Shown here piece after piece: positions 51,248-59,765 of a stretch of DNA of 64,000 nucleotides. The position numbers and the translations under genes are program-made. Under the pieces are notes generated by a model. That model ran no database searches. It saw only the letters and a list, made by a program, of their open reading frames with translations, and was not told where the DNA came from. Where the stretch lies: assembly GCA_900315095.1 (NCBI GenBank), contig OMXS01000014.1, positions 30,131 to 94,130 on the forward strand, in the 5' to 3' direction. The stretch is from an uncultured Prevotellaceae bacterium (GTDB lineage Bacteria; Bacteroidota; Bacteroidia; Bacteroidales; Bacteroidaceae). Each line of letters starts with the position of its first letter. Position 1 is the first letter of the stretch.

Positions 51248-53086
51248 ATGAAAAGGATAACTTATTTGCTTATTTCATTCTTTGTGCTTGCATCGTGCAC
51301 AGAGGATAATGTTATTACTCCCGACTATTCGGACATTGTTATTCCTGGTGGAGGAACCATTCCTGGCGGTGGTGGATCATCGTCGGCAACAAATGTCTAT
51401 GGCAATCTGGCAACATTCGCCATTGCCGTGAACACCGAGGCGCTGTCTGAAACTGAGACAATAACCACCGATGAGACTGATGAATATTACGGCGAGTATT
51501 GGGAGAACGATTTCTCTGAAAAAACAACCGTAACACTAAACTATTCTGAGGGCAATGTTACAATAGACGGCACGGCTGAAGGAGTTGACGTTAGCGTCGA
51601 TGGCGCCCATGCCGTTATTAATGCCACAGCAAAAGGTCTTGTGTTAAAGGTGTGTGGCACCACAACAGACGGCTCGTTGAAGATTTACAGCGACAAGAAG
51701 TTCAAACTCGTCTTGTCTGATGCTAATATCACCAACCCCACTGGACCAGCCATCAACATACAAAACGGTAATGCCTTTGTGGTTGCAGAAGATGGCACGA
51801 CCAATACCCTTGCTGACGGAGCCAACTATGTGGTTGCCGATGGCGAGGATGCCAAGGGAGCATTCTTCAGCGAAGATAAGTTACGCTTCTCTGGCAGCGG
51901 CGAACTCTTTGTGTTCGGATATTACAAAAACGGTATCTGCTCAGACGATTACATCTATATCCGCCCTAACACAAACATCTATGTGAAGTCGGTGGCAGGA
52001 CATGGAATAAAGACCAACGACGGCGTGATTATTCGTGGCGGCGTGCTCAATGTGGAAGTGTCTGCACAGGCGTCGAAGGCCATTAACACTGAGGGCTATT
52101 TCTTCAAGGACGGCGGTCGCACAACACTCATTTCGTCGGGCAATGCCGAATATGATTCCGAAGAAAATGATGTTACAGGCGCTGCAGGACTTAAGGTTGA
52201 CAGCATCTTCACAATGGCTGGTGGCGAACTCAATGCCAAGAGCACCGGCAAGGGTGGCAAGGCTATCAGTGTTGACCAGACATTCACCATCACAGACGGC
52301 ACCATTAATGTAATCACCGAAGGCAGCACATACACCTACAACTCATCGCTCGACTCCAAGGCGAAGGGCATTAAGGCAGACGGCGCAATGAGCATTGCCG
52401 GCGGCAACATCATGGTTCGTGCCCTCGGCGGTGAAGGTTGCGAGGGAATAGAGTCGAAGTCAACGATGACCATCTCTGGCGGCGAAATCGCCACATATAC
52501 TTATGATGACGGCATTAACTCCAAGGGCGACCTCACCATCTCTGGCGGTCAGGTGTATTGTCTGGCAATAGGCAACGACGGCATCGACTCCAACGGGAAC
52601 TTCTACATAACAGGTGGAGTGGTCATTGGAATAGGCAGCAGCGGTGCCGAAGAGGGACTTGATGTCTATGAAGGCAAAACTATGAGCATCACCGGCGGGA
52701 CCGTTATCGGTTTGGGAGGTGGCAACGAGGCTGCCTCGGGTTCACAACAGAAAGCAGTGGCGAAGGGCATCACAGCATCGTCGGGTAGTTATCTCGCCAT
52801 CACCGATGGCACCAACTGCATTTTTGCACTTGCATTGCCGCGGTCGCTTAACAACGAGACACTGGTCGTGAGCAGTCCTTCGTTCAAGAGCAGCATCACA
52901 TATTCCATATATACAGCAACGTCGGCAACAGGAACATCGTTCTATGGCTTCGTGCCTGCGGCAACACTTAGTGGCACCTCGAACAATCCTCTTGGCACGT
53001 TCACCACAGGCACCACCATCTCTGGCGGAATGGGAGGCGGCATGGGCGGTGGAATGGGTGGCCCCGGTGGCGGAGGATTCCACTAA
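51248..53086 (+). CDS. Carbohydrate-binding beta-helix lipoprotein (Cthe_2159-like)
   Basis: 612 residues. The lipoprotein signal ends in FFVLASC (Cys 17). A Gly/Ser linker (GGGTIPGGGGSSS) follows. From about 60 to 555 the sequence builds a right-handed beta-helix of short turns: VTIDGTAEGVDVSVDGAHAV, KGIKADGAMSIAGGNIMVRA, STMTISGGEIATYTYDDGIN, NGNFYITGGVVIGIGSSGAE. This matches the Cthe_2159 carbohydrate-binding family, which binds cellulose-like polymers and calcium. The C-terminus is a Gly/Met tail (GGMGGGMGGGMGGPGGGGFH). It stands upstream of a LytS-LytTR pair, 74 bases before it and likely on one transcript. Confidence 0.87.
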   Translation: MKRITYLLISFFVLASCTEDNVITPDYSDIVIPGGGTIPGGGGSSSATNVYGNLATFAIAVNTEALSETETITTDETDEYYGEYWENDFSEKTTVTLNYSEGNVTIDGTAEGVDVSVDGAHAVINATAKGLVLKVCGTTTDGSLKIYSDKKFKLVLSDANITNPTGPAINIQNGNAFVVAEDGTTNTLADGANYVVADGEDAKGAFFSEDKLRFSGSGELFVFGYYKNGICSDDYIYIRPNTNIYVKSVAGHGIKTNDGVIIRGGVLNVEVSAQASKAINTEGYFFKDGGRTTLISSGNAEYDSEENDVTGAAGLKVDSIFTMAGGELNAKSTGKGGKAISVDQTFTITDGTINVITEGSTYTYNSSLDSKAKGIKADGAMSIAGGNIMVRALGGEGCEGIESKSTMTISGGEIATYTYDDGINSKGDLTISGGQVYCLAIGNDGIDSNGNFYITGGVVIGIGSSGAEEGLDVYEGKTMSITGGTVIGLGGGNEAASGSQQKAVAKGITASSGSYLAITDGTNCIFALALPRSLNNETLVVSSPSFKSSITYSIYTATSATGTSFYGFVPAATLSGTSNNPLGTFTTGTTISGGMGGGMGGGMGGPGGGGFH

Positions 53087-53160
53087 TCGCCGAGTTCCTG
53101 TTGGCAATAATACCGACTGACGCAATTTTTAATGCAAGTCCACGTTATAATTAATACACT

Positions 53161-54267
53161 ATGAGACTTTTGAAACATAACACACATAGGGAAAACCTGA
53201 TTTATCTCGCTATATGGGTGGTGCTCTTGGCAGCACCGCTCATAAGCCTTGTTGCCACCTCCATTATTGATGAAAAGGTGGAGTTCGGGTGGAACAAGAT
53301 ATTGCATATCTGGGCGTTATATCTCGTTTATCTCGTCGTGTTTTTGTTTCACAACGCTCTCTTGGCACCTCTCTTTGTCTATAAGAACAAGAAGAAAATT
53401 TATTTCATCGGTGTTGCATGCCTCCTGGCATTGTTCGTGGCATACCAGTGCACTCACGGTCCGGGCCCCGATAGGGGCGAACCAAAGCCTATGATGCACG
53501 AGATGCCACCGCCCCAAAGACCTCACGACCCCATGCCACCGCCACCCAATGCCGGACTTGAACATGTATTCTCGTTCGTGCTGGTGTGTATGATGCTCGG
53601 CATTAACGTCGGTATCAAGCAGATGTTCAAGAACGAGGAAGACCGCAAAGCGATGGAAGAACTCGAGAAAGAGAACCTTCGCCAGCGCCTCGACTATCTG
53701 AAGTACCAGATAAACCCGCACTTCTTCATGAACACGCTGAACAATATCCATGCGCTTGTTGACATCGACCCCGAGAAGTCGAAAGAGGCGATAGTGCTGC
53801 TGTCCAAGATTATGCGCTATGTTCTTTACGATGGTGAGCGCAACGTTATTCCCATCCGCCACGAAGTGGACTTCATCACAAGTTACATCTCGCTGATGCG
53901 ACTGCGCTATTCATCTGATGTCAGCGTCGCTTTCAATGTTCAAGAAGGTCTCCCCGACGGCGAAATACCACCCCTGTTGCTGTTGACCTTTGTCGAGAAT
54001 GCCTTCAAGCATGGCATCAGTTATCGTCAGTCGTCGTTCGTCGATATCGACATCCGCGAGAACGAGGGGTGTTTTGTGTTTACATGCCGTAACAGCAAAC
54101 ACCCGAAACCGCAAAACAATATTGCCGAAGAGGGTGGTGTGGGACTGAAAAATGTCAGACAACGACTGGCGTTGCTTTATGGCAACGACTACGACCTCGA
54201 TATTGACGACCATGACAATGAGTATTCCATAGTATTAAAACTAAACAAACTGTTTGTTGAAAAATGA
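53161..54267 (+). CDS. LytS-type sensor histidine kinase
   Basis: 368 residues. Three TM helices are at about 13-100, then a Pro/Met/His-rich loop (about 98-130: HGPGPDRGEPKPMMHEMPPP, then RPHDPMPPPP), then a fourth helix (about 134-150). A coiled-coil linker follows (about 153-180). The His_kinase domain (PF06580) has QINPHFFMNTLNNIHALVD, with the phospho-acceptor His, and the ATPase lid VGLKNVRQRLALLYG with LLLLTFVENAFKHGI as the N box. It phosphorylates the LytTR regulator encoded next, which overlaps it by 4 bases (ATGA). Confidence 0.93.
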   Translation: MRLLKHNTHRENLIYLAIWVVLLAAPLISLVATSIIDEKVEFGWNKILHIWALYLVYLVVFLFHNALLAPLFVYKNKKKIYFIGVACLLALFVAYQCTHGPGPDRGEPKPMMHEMPPPQRPHDPMPPPPNAGLEHVFSFVLVCMMLGINVGIKQMFKNEEDRKAMEELEKENLRQRLDYLKYQINPHFFMNTLNNIHALVDIDPEKSKEAIVLLSKIMRYVLYDGERNVIPIRHEVDFITSYISLMRLRYSSDVSVAFNVQEGLPDGEIPPLLLLTFVENAFKHGISYRQSSFVDIDIRENEGCFVFTCRNSKHPKPQNNIAEEGGVGLKNVRQRLALLYGNDYDLDIDDHDNEYSIVLKLNKLFVEK

Positions 54268-54986
54268 TAAAGTGTATAGCAATAGACGATGAACCTTTCG
54301 CCCTGCAGAAACTTGGCGCATATATAAAAAAGGTACCCTATCTGGAACTTGTGGCTGAATGTCAGAGTACATTCGAGGCTTCCGAGATACTGAAGAACGA
54401 GAGCATAGACGCCATTTTCTGCGACATCCAGATGCCTGATGTTAACGGCATGGAGTTTGTCAAGTCACTACCGGTAGCCCCGATAGTTGTTTTCGTAACG
54501 GCATACAGCGACTATGCCGTCGAAGGTTATTCCGTCGATGCCGTTGCCTATTTGCTGAAACCCTACAACGAGGATGATTTCGCGAAGGCGGCGGATAAAG
54601 TGCGCCAGAGATACGAAATGCTGAACACCGCCTCTCTGTCATCTGTTGATGCCGACGATGCCATATTCCTGAAGACCGAATACCGCATCGTGCGCCTCCA
54701 ACTGTCAGACATACAGTATGTCGAGGGCATGAGCGAATATCTCAAGATTTATGCCGAACATCGCGAGAAACCCATTGTTGTGCTTCTGTCGATGAAGAAA
54801 CTCGAGGAGCGTCTGCCTTCTAATATGTTCATGCGCATACACCGGAGTTACATCATCAATCTCCGCGCCATTCTCGAAGTGAACAAGAACCGAGTCATAA
54901 TGCCCGGTGAGGCGTACATTCCCATAGGGGAAAACTACAGGGAGCAGTTCAACGAATACATCTCCTCTAAGTTTCTGGGCAAGTAA
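54264..54986 (+). CDS. LytTR-family response regulator
   Basis: 240 residues. The receiver (1-118) has DDEP, phospho-acceptor Asp in DAIFCDIQMPDVNGMEFV, and the KPYNEDDF lysine. The LytTR DNA-binding domain (about 135-238) has IFLKTEYRIVRLQLSDIQYV, EGMSEYLKIYAEHREK and MRIHRSYIINLRAI. Likely target: the lipoprotein gene upstream or its own operon; I found no convincing pair of LytTR 9-bp sites in the 51134-51247 spacer. Confidence 0.95.
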   Translation: MIKCIAIDDEPFALQKLGAYIKKVPYLELVAECQSTFEASEILKNESIDAIFCDIQMPDVNGMEFVKSLPVAPIVVFVTAYSDYAVEGYSVDAVAYLLKPYNEDDFAKAADKVRQRYEMLNTASLSSVDADDAIFLKTEYRIVRLQLSDIQYVEGMSEYLKIYAEHREKPIVVLLSMKKLEERLPSNMFMRIHRSYIINLRAILEVNKNRVIMPGEAYIPIGENYREQFNEYISSKFLGK

Positions 54987-55027
54987 ACACATCCTCTTAG
55001 AAACCCGAAAACATCTACTTGCCGCCC

Positions 55028-55180
55028 CACTTGTAACTTCTTGGATACCAAGGAGATACAAGTGGGGTAACAAAGTTAATAACTTTGTTCAACAATCCTA
55101 TTAACTTTGTTCCCTCACTTGATACTCCTGACACCCTCACTTGATACTTCTTGCATCATCAGGAGATATATCTACTATCC
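55028..55180. repeat. Array E: seven units of 21-23 bp with a strong hairpin
   Basis: Units start with CA at 55028, 55049, 55071, 55093, 55116, 55138 and 55160. The first two pair fully: CCCCACTTGTA (55025-55035) with TACAAGTGGGG (55057-55067), and inner CTTCTTGG with CCAAGGAG (one mismatch). The third unit contains AACAAAGTTA-A-TAACTTTGTT. The fifth and sixth read CACTTGATACTCCTGACACC and CACTTGATACTTCTTGCATC. Convergent spacer between the response regulator and the aldose epimerase genes. Confidence 0.85.
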
Positions 55181-56050
55181 TATTTCGATGGTATATTCGC
55201 TAAGGAATGATGCTCCGGGTTGCAGATGGTTCATAAGATACTTGTCGCGGAACTCTCCCTTGAACTCTGCAAAGTCGTGAATGCCGTACCAAGGTTCGAT
55301 GCACACGAATGGCGCATGCTTGCCGTAAGGACTCCATATACCGACTGCGGGCGAGCGGAAGTTGAGTGTTACGGCAGGATTGTCTTCCTCATCGAGCAGA
55401 GAAATTGACTTTATCTGGCTTTGGTCGAAGATAACGGCATCGTCCTTGAAACTCTCTTCGTTGAACTCCCATATAGAGTTCTCTGTTGGAACTTCATGAT
55501 GTCCGGGGATAATACATCCACCCACATTGCCGAAGATACGTTCAACGGGCTTCTCATTGTGAAGGTCGAGTTTTCCTTTGAGTGGTTCCCCTGCGTTACA
55601 ACCGGGAACACAGAATGCCGGGTGACCGCCTATCTGGAAGTGAATCTCCTGTGTGTCGGTGTTATGTACATGCCAAATAACATGTATGGTGTTCTTCTCC
55701 AGACGATATGTTATGCTGAGCATGAAACGATAAGGATATAGTTTCATCGTATCCTCAGAGTCTTTCAGGACATATGTCAGACGGTCGTCAGTCTTGCGGA
55801 TGAGTTCAAACTCTGTGTCTCGAGCGAAACCGTGACGCTCCATCTTGAACGTCTGACCTTCTGTGCGGTATTGTCCTTGCCACAATCCGCACACAATAGG
55901 GAACAGAATAGGAGAGCGGCGTCCCCAGAACTCGGGATTGCCGTCCCACAGATATTCTTTGCCATTGCTGTCCTTGATACTTTGCAGTTCTGCTCCGAGT
56001 GAAGCCACAGATACTTCGAGGAATTGGTTTTTTAAAGTTTCCACAGTCAT
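55175..56050 (-). CDS. Aldose 1-epimerase family protein (LacX/GalM-like)
   Basis: 291 residues of the galactose-mutarotase fold. Recognisable blocks: LGAELQSIKDSNGKEYLWDG, RRSPILFPIVCGLW, MERHGFARDTEFELI (the first catalytic-site His), QIGGHPAFCVP (second His) and FVCIEPWYGIHD (catalytic Glu). The RSPILFP and GGHPAF motifs match the LacX-like branch, whose substrates are less certain than those of true GalM. Divergent from mnmA; convergent to the response regulator across array E. Confidence 0.9.
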   Translation of the reverse strand: MTVETLKNQFLEVSVASLGAELQSIKDSNGKEYLWDGNPEFWGRRSPILFPIVCGLWQGQYRTEGQTFKMERHGFARDTEFELIRKTDDRLTYVLKDSEDTMKLYPYRFMLSITYRLEKNTIHVIWHVHNTDTQEIHFQIGGHPAFCVPGCNAGEPLKGKLDLHNEKPVERIFGNVGGCIIPGHHEVPTENSIWEFNEESFKDDAVIFDQSQIKSISLLDEEDNPAVTLNFRSPAVGIWSPYGKHAPFVCIEPWYGIHDFAEFKGEFRDKYLMNHLQPGASFLSEYTIEIG

Positions 56051-56099
56051 AGTATATTAATTTTGTTTTGAGTTTATAGATTAGGGGATTATTCCAAGG

Positions 56100-56107
56100 C
56101 AAAGATA
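56100..56107 (-). promoter_or_regulatory. -7 box for the aldose epimerase gene
   Basis: The minus strand reads TATCTTTG, 49 bases before the ATG at 56050. A weak TTTG lies closer than usual. Confidence 0.45.
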
Positions 56108-56182
56108 GCCTTTTTCTTTGACAAATAGTGTATTGTAGAATTAAAAAAACATAAAATGACTTATTATGTTATTTTAAAGAAG

Positions 56183-56190
56183 TATCTTTG
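56183..56190 (+). promoter_or_regulatory. -7 box directly before mnmA
   Basis: TATCTTTG ends only 4 bases before the ATG at 56195, which would make the transcript nearly leaderless. The -33 position is a poor match, so confidence is moderate. Confidence 0.5.
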
Positions 56191-56194
56191 CACT

Positions 56195-57274
56195 ATGAAA
56201 AAGGAAGAATTAGAAGGAAAGCGAATTGCCGTGCTGCTCTCGGGAGGAGTGGATAGTTCTGTTGTTGTCCATGAGTTTGCGTCACTCGGCTTGTCGCCCG
56301 ATTGCTTTTATATCAAGATAGGTCCTGAGGAGACGGAGGAATGGGATTGCTCATCAGAGGAAGACCTTGAGATGGCAACGGCTGTGGCCGCCCGCTATGG
56401 GTGTAAGTTGCAGGTGGTGGATTGTCACAAGGAATATTGGGACAAAGTGACGAGATATACTATGGATAAGGTGCGCGCAGGCTTCACCCCTAATCCTGAT
56501 GTCATGTGCAACCGCCTTATAAAGTTTGGTGCTTTCGACGAGAAGGTAGGTCATCAGTATGACCTAATAGCAACTGGACATTATGCGCAGACGGAATGGA
56601 TAGACGGCAAGAAATGGCTTACTACAAGTCCTGACCCCGTTAAGGACCAGACAGACTTTCTCGCTCAGATATACGATTGGCAACTGAAGAAAGCCATCTT
56701 CCCAATAGGTCATTACATGAAAGATGAGGTGCGAGAGATTGCTGAGCGTGAGCATCTCGTTAACGCCAAGCGCAAAGACTCACAAGGCATCTGTTTCCTT
56801 GGAAAGATAAACTATAACGACTATATTAAGAGATATCTTGGCGAGAATCCAGGAGATGTGGTTGACATCGCAACTGGCAAGGTGCTAGGCAAGCATAAGG
56901 GGTTGTGGTTCCATACCATTGGCCAGCGTCACGGCTTAGGATTCGGTGGCGGTCCTTGGAATGTAGTGCGCAAGGACATAGAAAACAATATCCTTTATGT
57001 TGCTAATGGCTATGAACCTCGTCAGGCATGGCGTAAAGATTTTGGTGTGCGTGACTTCCATTATCTTACAGAAAAAGAACTGCCAGCAGATGTTACGTTC
57101 AAGATACGCCATACGCCTGAGTTCCATAAGGCAAAGTTGCGTGACCTGGGCAATGGCTCATACGAGATAAATGCAGAGGAGATGATACAAGGCGTGGCTC
57201 CTGGCCAGTTCTGTGTTATTTATGATGACGAGCATCATAAATGTTATGGAAGCGGCGAAATTGCCGTTATGTAA
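56195..57274 (+). CDS. mnmA: tRNA-specific 2-thiouridylase
   Basis: 359 residues; thiolates U34 of tRNA(Lys, Glu, Gln). The PP-loop is VLLSGGVDSSVV, the first catalytic Cys lies in NPDVMCNRLIKF and the second in KDSQGICFLGKI. ATGHYAQTE and FHTIGQRHGLGFGGGPWNVV are typical. ATG 56195 starts the normal N-terminus; the upstream ATG at 56156 would add 13 residues and read through a promoter-like box. Confidence 0.96.
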   Translation: MKKEELEGKRIAVLLSGGVDSSVVVHEFASLGLSPDCFYIKIGPEETEEWDCSSEEDLEMATAVAARYGCKLQVVDCHKEYWDKVTRYTMDKVRAGFTPNPDVMCNRLIKFGAFDEKVGHQYDLIATGHYAQTEWIDGKKWLTTSPDPVKDQTDFLAQIYDWQLKKAIFPIGHYMKDEVREIAEREHLVNAKRKDSQGICFLGKINYNDYIKRYLGENPGDVVDIATGKVLGKHKGLWFHTIGQRHGLGFGGGPWNVVRKDIENNILYVANGYEPRQAWRKDFGVRDFHYLTEKELPADVTFKIRHTPEFHKAKLRDLGNGSYEINAEEMIQGVAPGQFCVIYDDEHHKCYGSGEIAVM

Positions 57275-57284
57275 CGTAACATCT

Positions 57285-57318
57285 CGTTATAACGCAATTA
57301 CGTTATATCATTATATCG
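57285..57318. repeat. CGTTAT-type repeat, copy 2
   Basis: A 34-base stretch opening CGTTATAACGCAATTACGTT and ending ATATCG, the counterpart of 15834-15867 (25 of 34 identical). It lies in the convergent spacer between mnmA and the HAD gene. Confidence 0.55.
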
Positions 57319-57333
57319 AATTAAAGGGAATAA

Positions 57334-57372
57334 CACTTTACGAGAAAATCTCTTCCCATTTCTCGTAAAGTG
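57334..57372. terminator. Hairpin overlapping the end of the HAD gene
   Basis: A perfect 14-bp inverted repeat (CACTTTACGAGAAA at 57334-57347, complement at 57359-57372) with an 11-nt loop. The HAD stop codon (57338-57340) lies inside the left arm, so the stem is partly coding. It can serve mnmA and the HAD gene from both sides. Confidence 0.65.
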
Positions 57373-58054
57373 TCTTGATGCTATCCAAAACCATGTCAGC
57401 GCCAGCATCCCATAATGCAGAGTCGGGCAGGGGACCTGTATTTGCAGCTATTGTGAACGCCTTTGATGCCGCGCCAGACATCACGCCGAGGGGTGCGTTC
57501 TCCACAACAATAGTCTCCCATGGCATAACGTCACATTTCTTCATTCCTGCCAGATAAGGGTCGGGGAGTGGTTTGCCGTTTTTCACATCATATGCCGTTA
57601 CAAGTCGTTCTTTTGTCACTCTTGGGAATTCCTCAAGAAGTCTGTTTATCAAAGGACGTTGCCCGCTACCTGTAACGATGCATATTTGAAGTCCTGCATG
57701 GAAAATCTTTTCATGTAGTTCAAGAGCAAAATCCATTATGTTTGGCTTAGGAAGCATTCCGAACTGACGTGTCTTTTCATCGTACATTCGTTGCGACTCT
57801 TCCTCGTCAATGTCTCTTCCTTGCTGTATTTTCACCATTTTCCTTATCGTGTCAACGCCCCTTGCCCCCTCGGTAGCGTAAGCATCTTCCTTACTCATGT
57901 TTATTCCGAAAGAGGCCATTGAACGTTGCCATGCGATGGCATGGTTAGGCATGCTGTTAATGAGAACGCCATCCATATCAAAAAGAACTGCTTTAGGGTT
58001 TAATTCCCTAAAGCCAGTCCTTTCAAGATATTTATTTATTGTCTTACTGTCCAT
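57338..58054 (-). CDS. HAD-superfamily phosphatase, beta-phosphoglucomutase-like
   Basis: 238 residues. Motif I FDMDGVLINSMPNH, the small cap (about 35-110, with RGVDTIRKMVKI), motif II VTGSG, motif III Lys in NGKPLPDPYL and motif IV ENAPLGVMSGAAS. Subfamily IA; sugar phosphatase or phosphoglucomutase activity is likely, consistent with its position directly behind pgi (TAATG, one shared base). Confidence 0.9.
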   Translation of the reverse strand: MDSKTINKYLERTGFRELNPKAVLFDMDGVLINSMPNHAIAWQRSMASFGINMSKEDAYATEGARGVDTIRKMVKIQQGRDIDEEESQRMYDEKTRQFGMLPKPNIMDFALELHEKIFHAGLQICIVTGSGQRPLINRLLEEFPRVTKERLVTAYDVKNGKPLPDPYLAGMKKCDVMPWETIVVENAPLGVMSGAASKAFTIAANTGPLPDSALWDAGADMVLDSIKTLYEKWEEIFS

Positions 58055-59409
58055 TATCCTTCAGCCATCAGCCTTTCCTTGATAGCCTTTGAGTCTTCTT
58101 CATATCCTGGTTTGTCGAGCAAGGCAAACATGTTCTTCTTATATGCCTCAACGCCAGGCTGGTTGAATGGGTTCACGCCTAATACGTTGCCGCTAATGCC
58201 ACATGCTATCTCGAAGAAATAAATAATCTGTCCGAGATACTGCTCGTTGAGTTTAGGCATGGTGATGCGGATGTTAGGAACGCCTCCGTCAACGTGTGCC
58301 AGACGAGTTCCAAGTTCTGCCATCTTGTTCACTTCGTCAACACGTTTGCCTGCAAGGAAGTTCAGGCCATCGAGATTCTCATCATCGCTAGGGAAGAGCA
58401 GTTTCTTGTTTGGCTCTTCAACGCTTATTACTGTCTCAAAGATTGTACGCTCGCCGTCCTGAATCCATTGGCCCATTGAGTGCAAGTCGGTTGTGAAGTC
58501 GCAAGATGCAGGGAAGATACCCTTCTTGTCCTTGCCCTCGCTTTCGCCGTAGAGTTGCTTCCACCATTCGCTCATGAAGTGGAGTTTCGGCTGGAAGTTC
58601 ACCATTATCTCTATCTTCTTGCCATTCTGGTAAAGGCCGTTGCGCACGGCAGCATATTGTGCTGCTGGGTTCTCTGCAAAAGGAACATCCTTTCCACATG
58701 CCTTTTCCATCTCTTGAGCACCCTTCACGAGAGCCTTGATGTCGAAACCAGCACATGCTATTGGGAGCAATCCTACAGGAGTGAGCACCGAGAAACGACC
58801 GCCCACATTGTCAGGAATGATGAAACTCTTGTAGCCTTCCTTGTCAGCACAAGTACGGGCAGCACCCTTCTTAGCATCTGTGATTGCTACAATCACCTTC
58901 TTTGCTTCCTCTTTGCCGACTTGGTCTTCACATTGTTTCTTCAGCAGACGGAAGGTAAGAGCTGTTTCTGTTGTTGTTCCACTCTTAGAGATGTTGATAA
59001 CGCCGAATTTCTTTCCCTTAAGATATTCCGTGAGTTCGCTCAGATAGTCTTCGCCGATATTGTTGCCAGCGAAAAGAATGGTAGGAGATTTCTTGTCGCC
59101 CACAAGCCATGCAAAACTATTGCTAAGTGCTTCGATTACAGCCTTTGCACCAAGATAAGAACCTCCGATACCTGCAATTACAACAGCCTCGCAATTGTCA
59201 CGAAGCACTTTTGCTGTCTGCTCAATCTCATTAAGAAACTCTTCTGTTATGCTTGAAGGCAAGTGCAACCATCCCAAGAAATCGTTTCCTGGGCACGTTC
59301 CGTTCTCCAAAGCCTCTTGTGCGGCTTTCACCTTAGGCTCGAAAGCCTCTACTGCTCCTGCTTCAAGAAAGCAAGCAGCCTTTGTAATGTCAAGTTTGAT
59401 GTTGCTCAT
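58054..59409 (-). CDS. pgi: Glucose-6-phosphate isomerase
   Basis: 451 residues, the short bacterial PGI type. SIS folds are at about 70-225 and 255-440. Phosphate-binding [29 protein letters not shown] and catalytic Glu/His area [20 protein letters not shown] are visible. [16 protein letters not shown] lies near the C-terminus with the conserved Lys. It interconverts glucose- and fructose-6-phosphate. First gene of a two-gene operon with the HAD gene. Confidence 0.97.
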   Translation of the reverse strand: MSNIKLDITKAACFLEAGAVEAFEPKVKAAQEALENGTCPGNDFLGWLHLPSSITEEFLNEIEQTAKVLRDNCEAVVIAGIGGSYLGAKAVIEALSNSFAWLVGDKKSPTILFAGNNIGEDYLSELTEYLKGKKFGVINISKSGTTTETALTFRLLKKQCEDQVGKEEAKKVIVAITDAKKGAARTCADKEGYKSFIIPDNVGGRFSVLTPVGLLPIACAGFDIKALVKGAQEMEKACGKDVPFAENPAAQYAAVRNGLYQNGKKIEIMVNFQPKLHFMSEWWKQLYGESEGKDKKGIFPASCDFTTDLHSMGQWIQDGERTIFETVISVEEPNKKLLFPSDDENLDGLNFLAGKRVDEVNKMAELGTRLAHVDGGVPNIRITMPKLNEQYLGQIIYFFEIACGISGNVLGVNPFNQPGVEAYKKNMFALLDKPGYEEDSKAIKERLMAEG

Positions 59410-59465
59410 AATATTCTTAGTTTTTCGTTTAAATAGTTCTCTAAGAGAATTTAGATTTCTAAGTG

Positions 59466-59496
59466 CAAAGTTACATTATTTTTTTTGCCCACCAAA
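59466..59496 (-). promoter_or_regulatory. Consensus promoter for pgi
   Basis: On the minus strand TTTG (59493-59496), exactly 19 bases, then TAACTTTG (59466-59473), 56 bases before the ATG at 59409. Confidence 0.8.
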
Positions 59497-59666
59497 TAAA
59501 CACTCGAACAAAACCCATAAAATTCTGTTAAAAAGCAAAATTATAAGGTTAGTTCTTACATGACAATATATCATATTTTACAAAAGCATTTCCATTCGCG
59601 TTATTAATACTATTAAAAATAGACTTAAATATGACTGCAAAATCGATAGTTTTAAAGAAATATTAC

Positions 59667-59674
59667 TATATTTG
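59667..59674 (+). promoter_or_regulatory. -7 box for the ridA operon
   Basis: TATATTTG, giving a leader of about 85 bases before the ATG at 59766. The -33 position is a poor match. Confidence 0.5.
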
Positions 59675-59765
59675 CACCAACAATCATTTGCGTCAAACTC
59701 AATAGAAGATGCCTTGATAAAGTCCAAAGAGAATAATCTTGATGATATCTTAAAATACTTCTAAT

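Larger units (their letters stand above)
59410..59765. other. 356-base divergent spacer between pgi and ridA
   Basis: Holds the consensus pgi promoter (59466-59496), AT-rich sequence from 59500 to 59660, the -7 box of ridA (59667-59674) and a short stop-free stretch in one frame (59561-59764) with no ATG start. I see no RNA gene or strong hairpin. Confidence 0.6.

Noticed and set aside
56156-56194. Earlier ATG for mnmA
   Set aside because: Adds 13 residues not typical of the family and reads through the TATCTTTG box.
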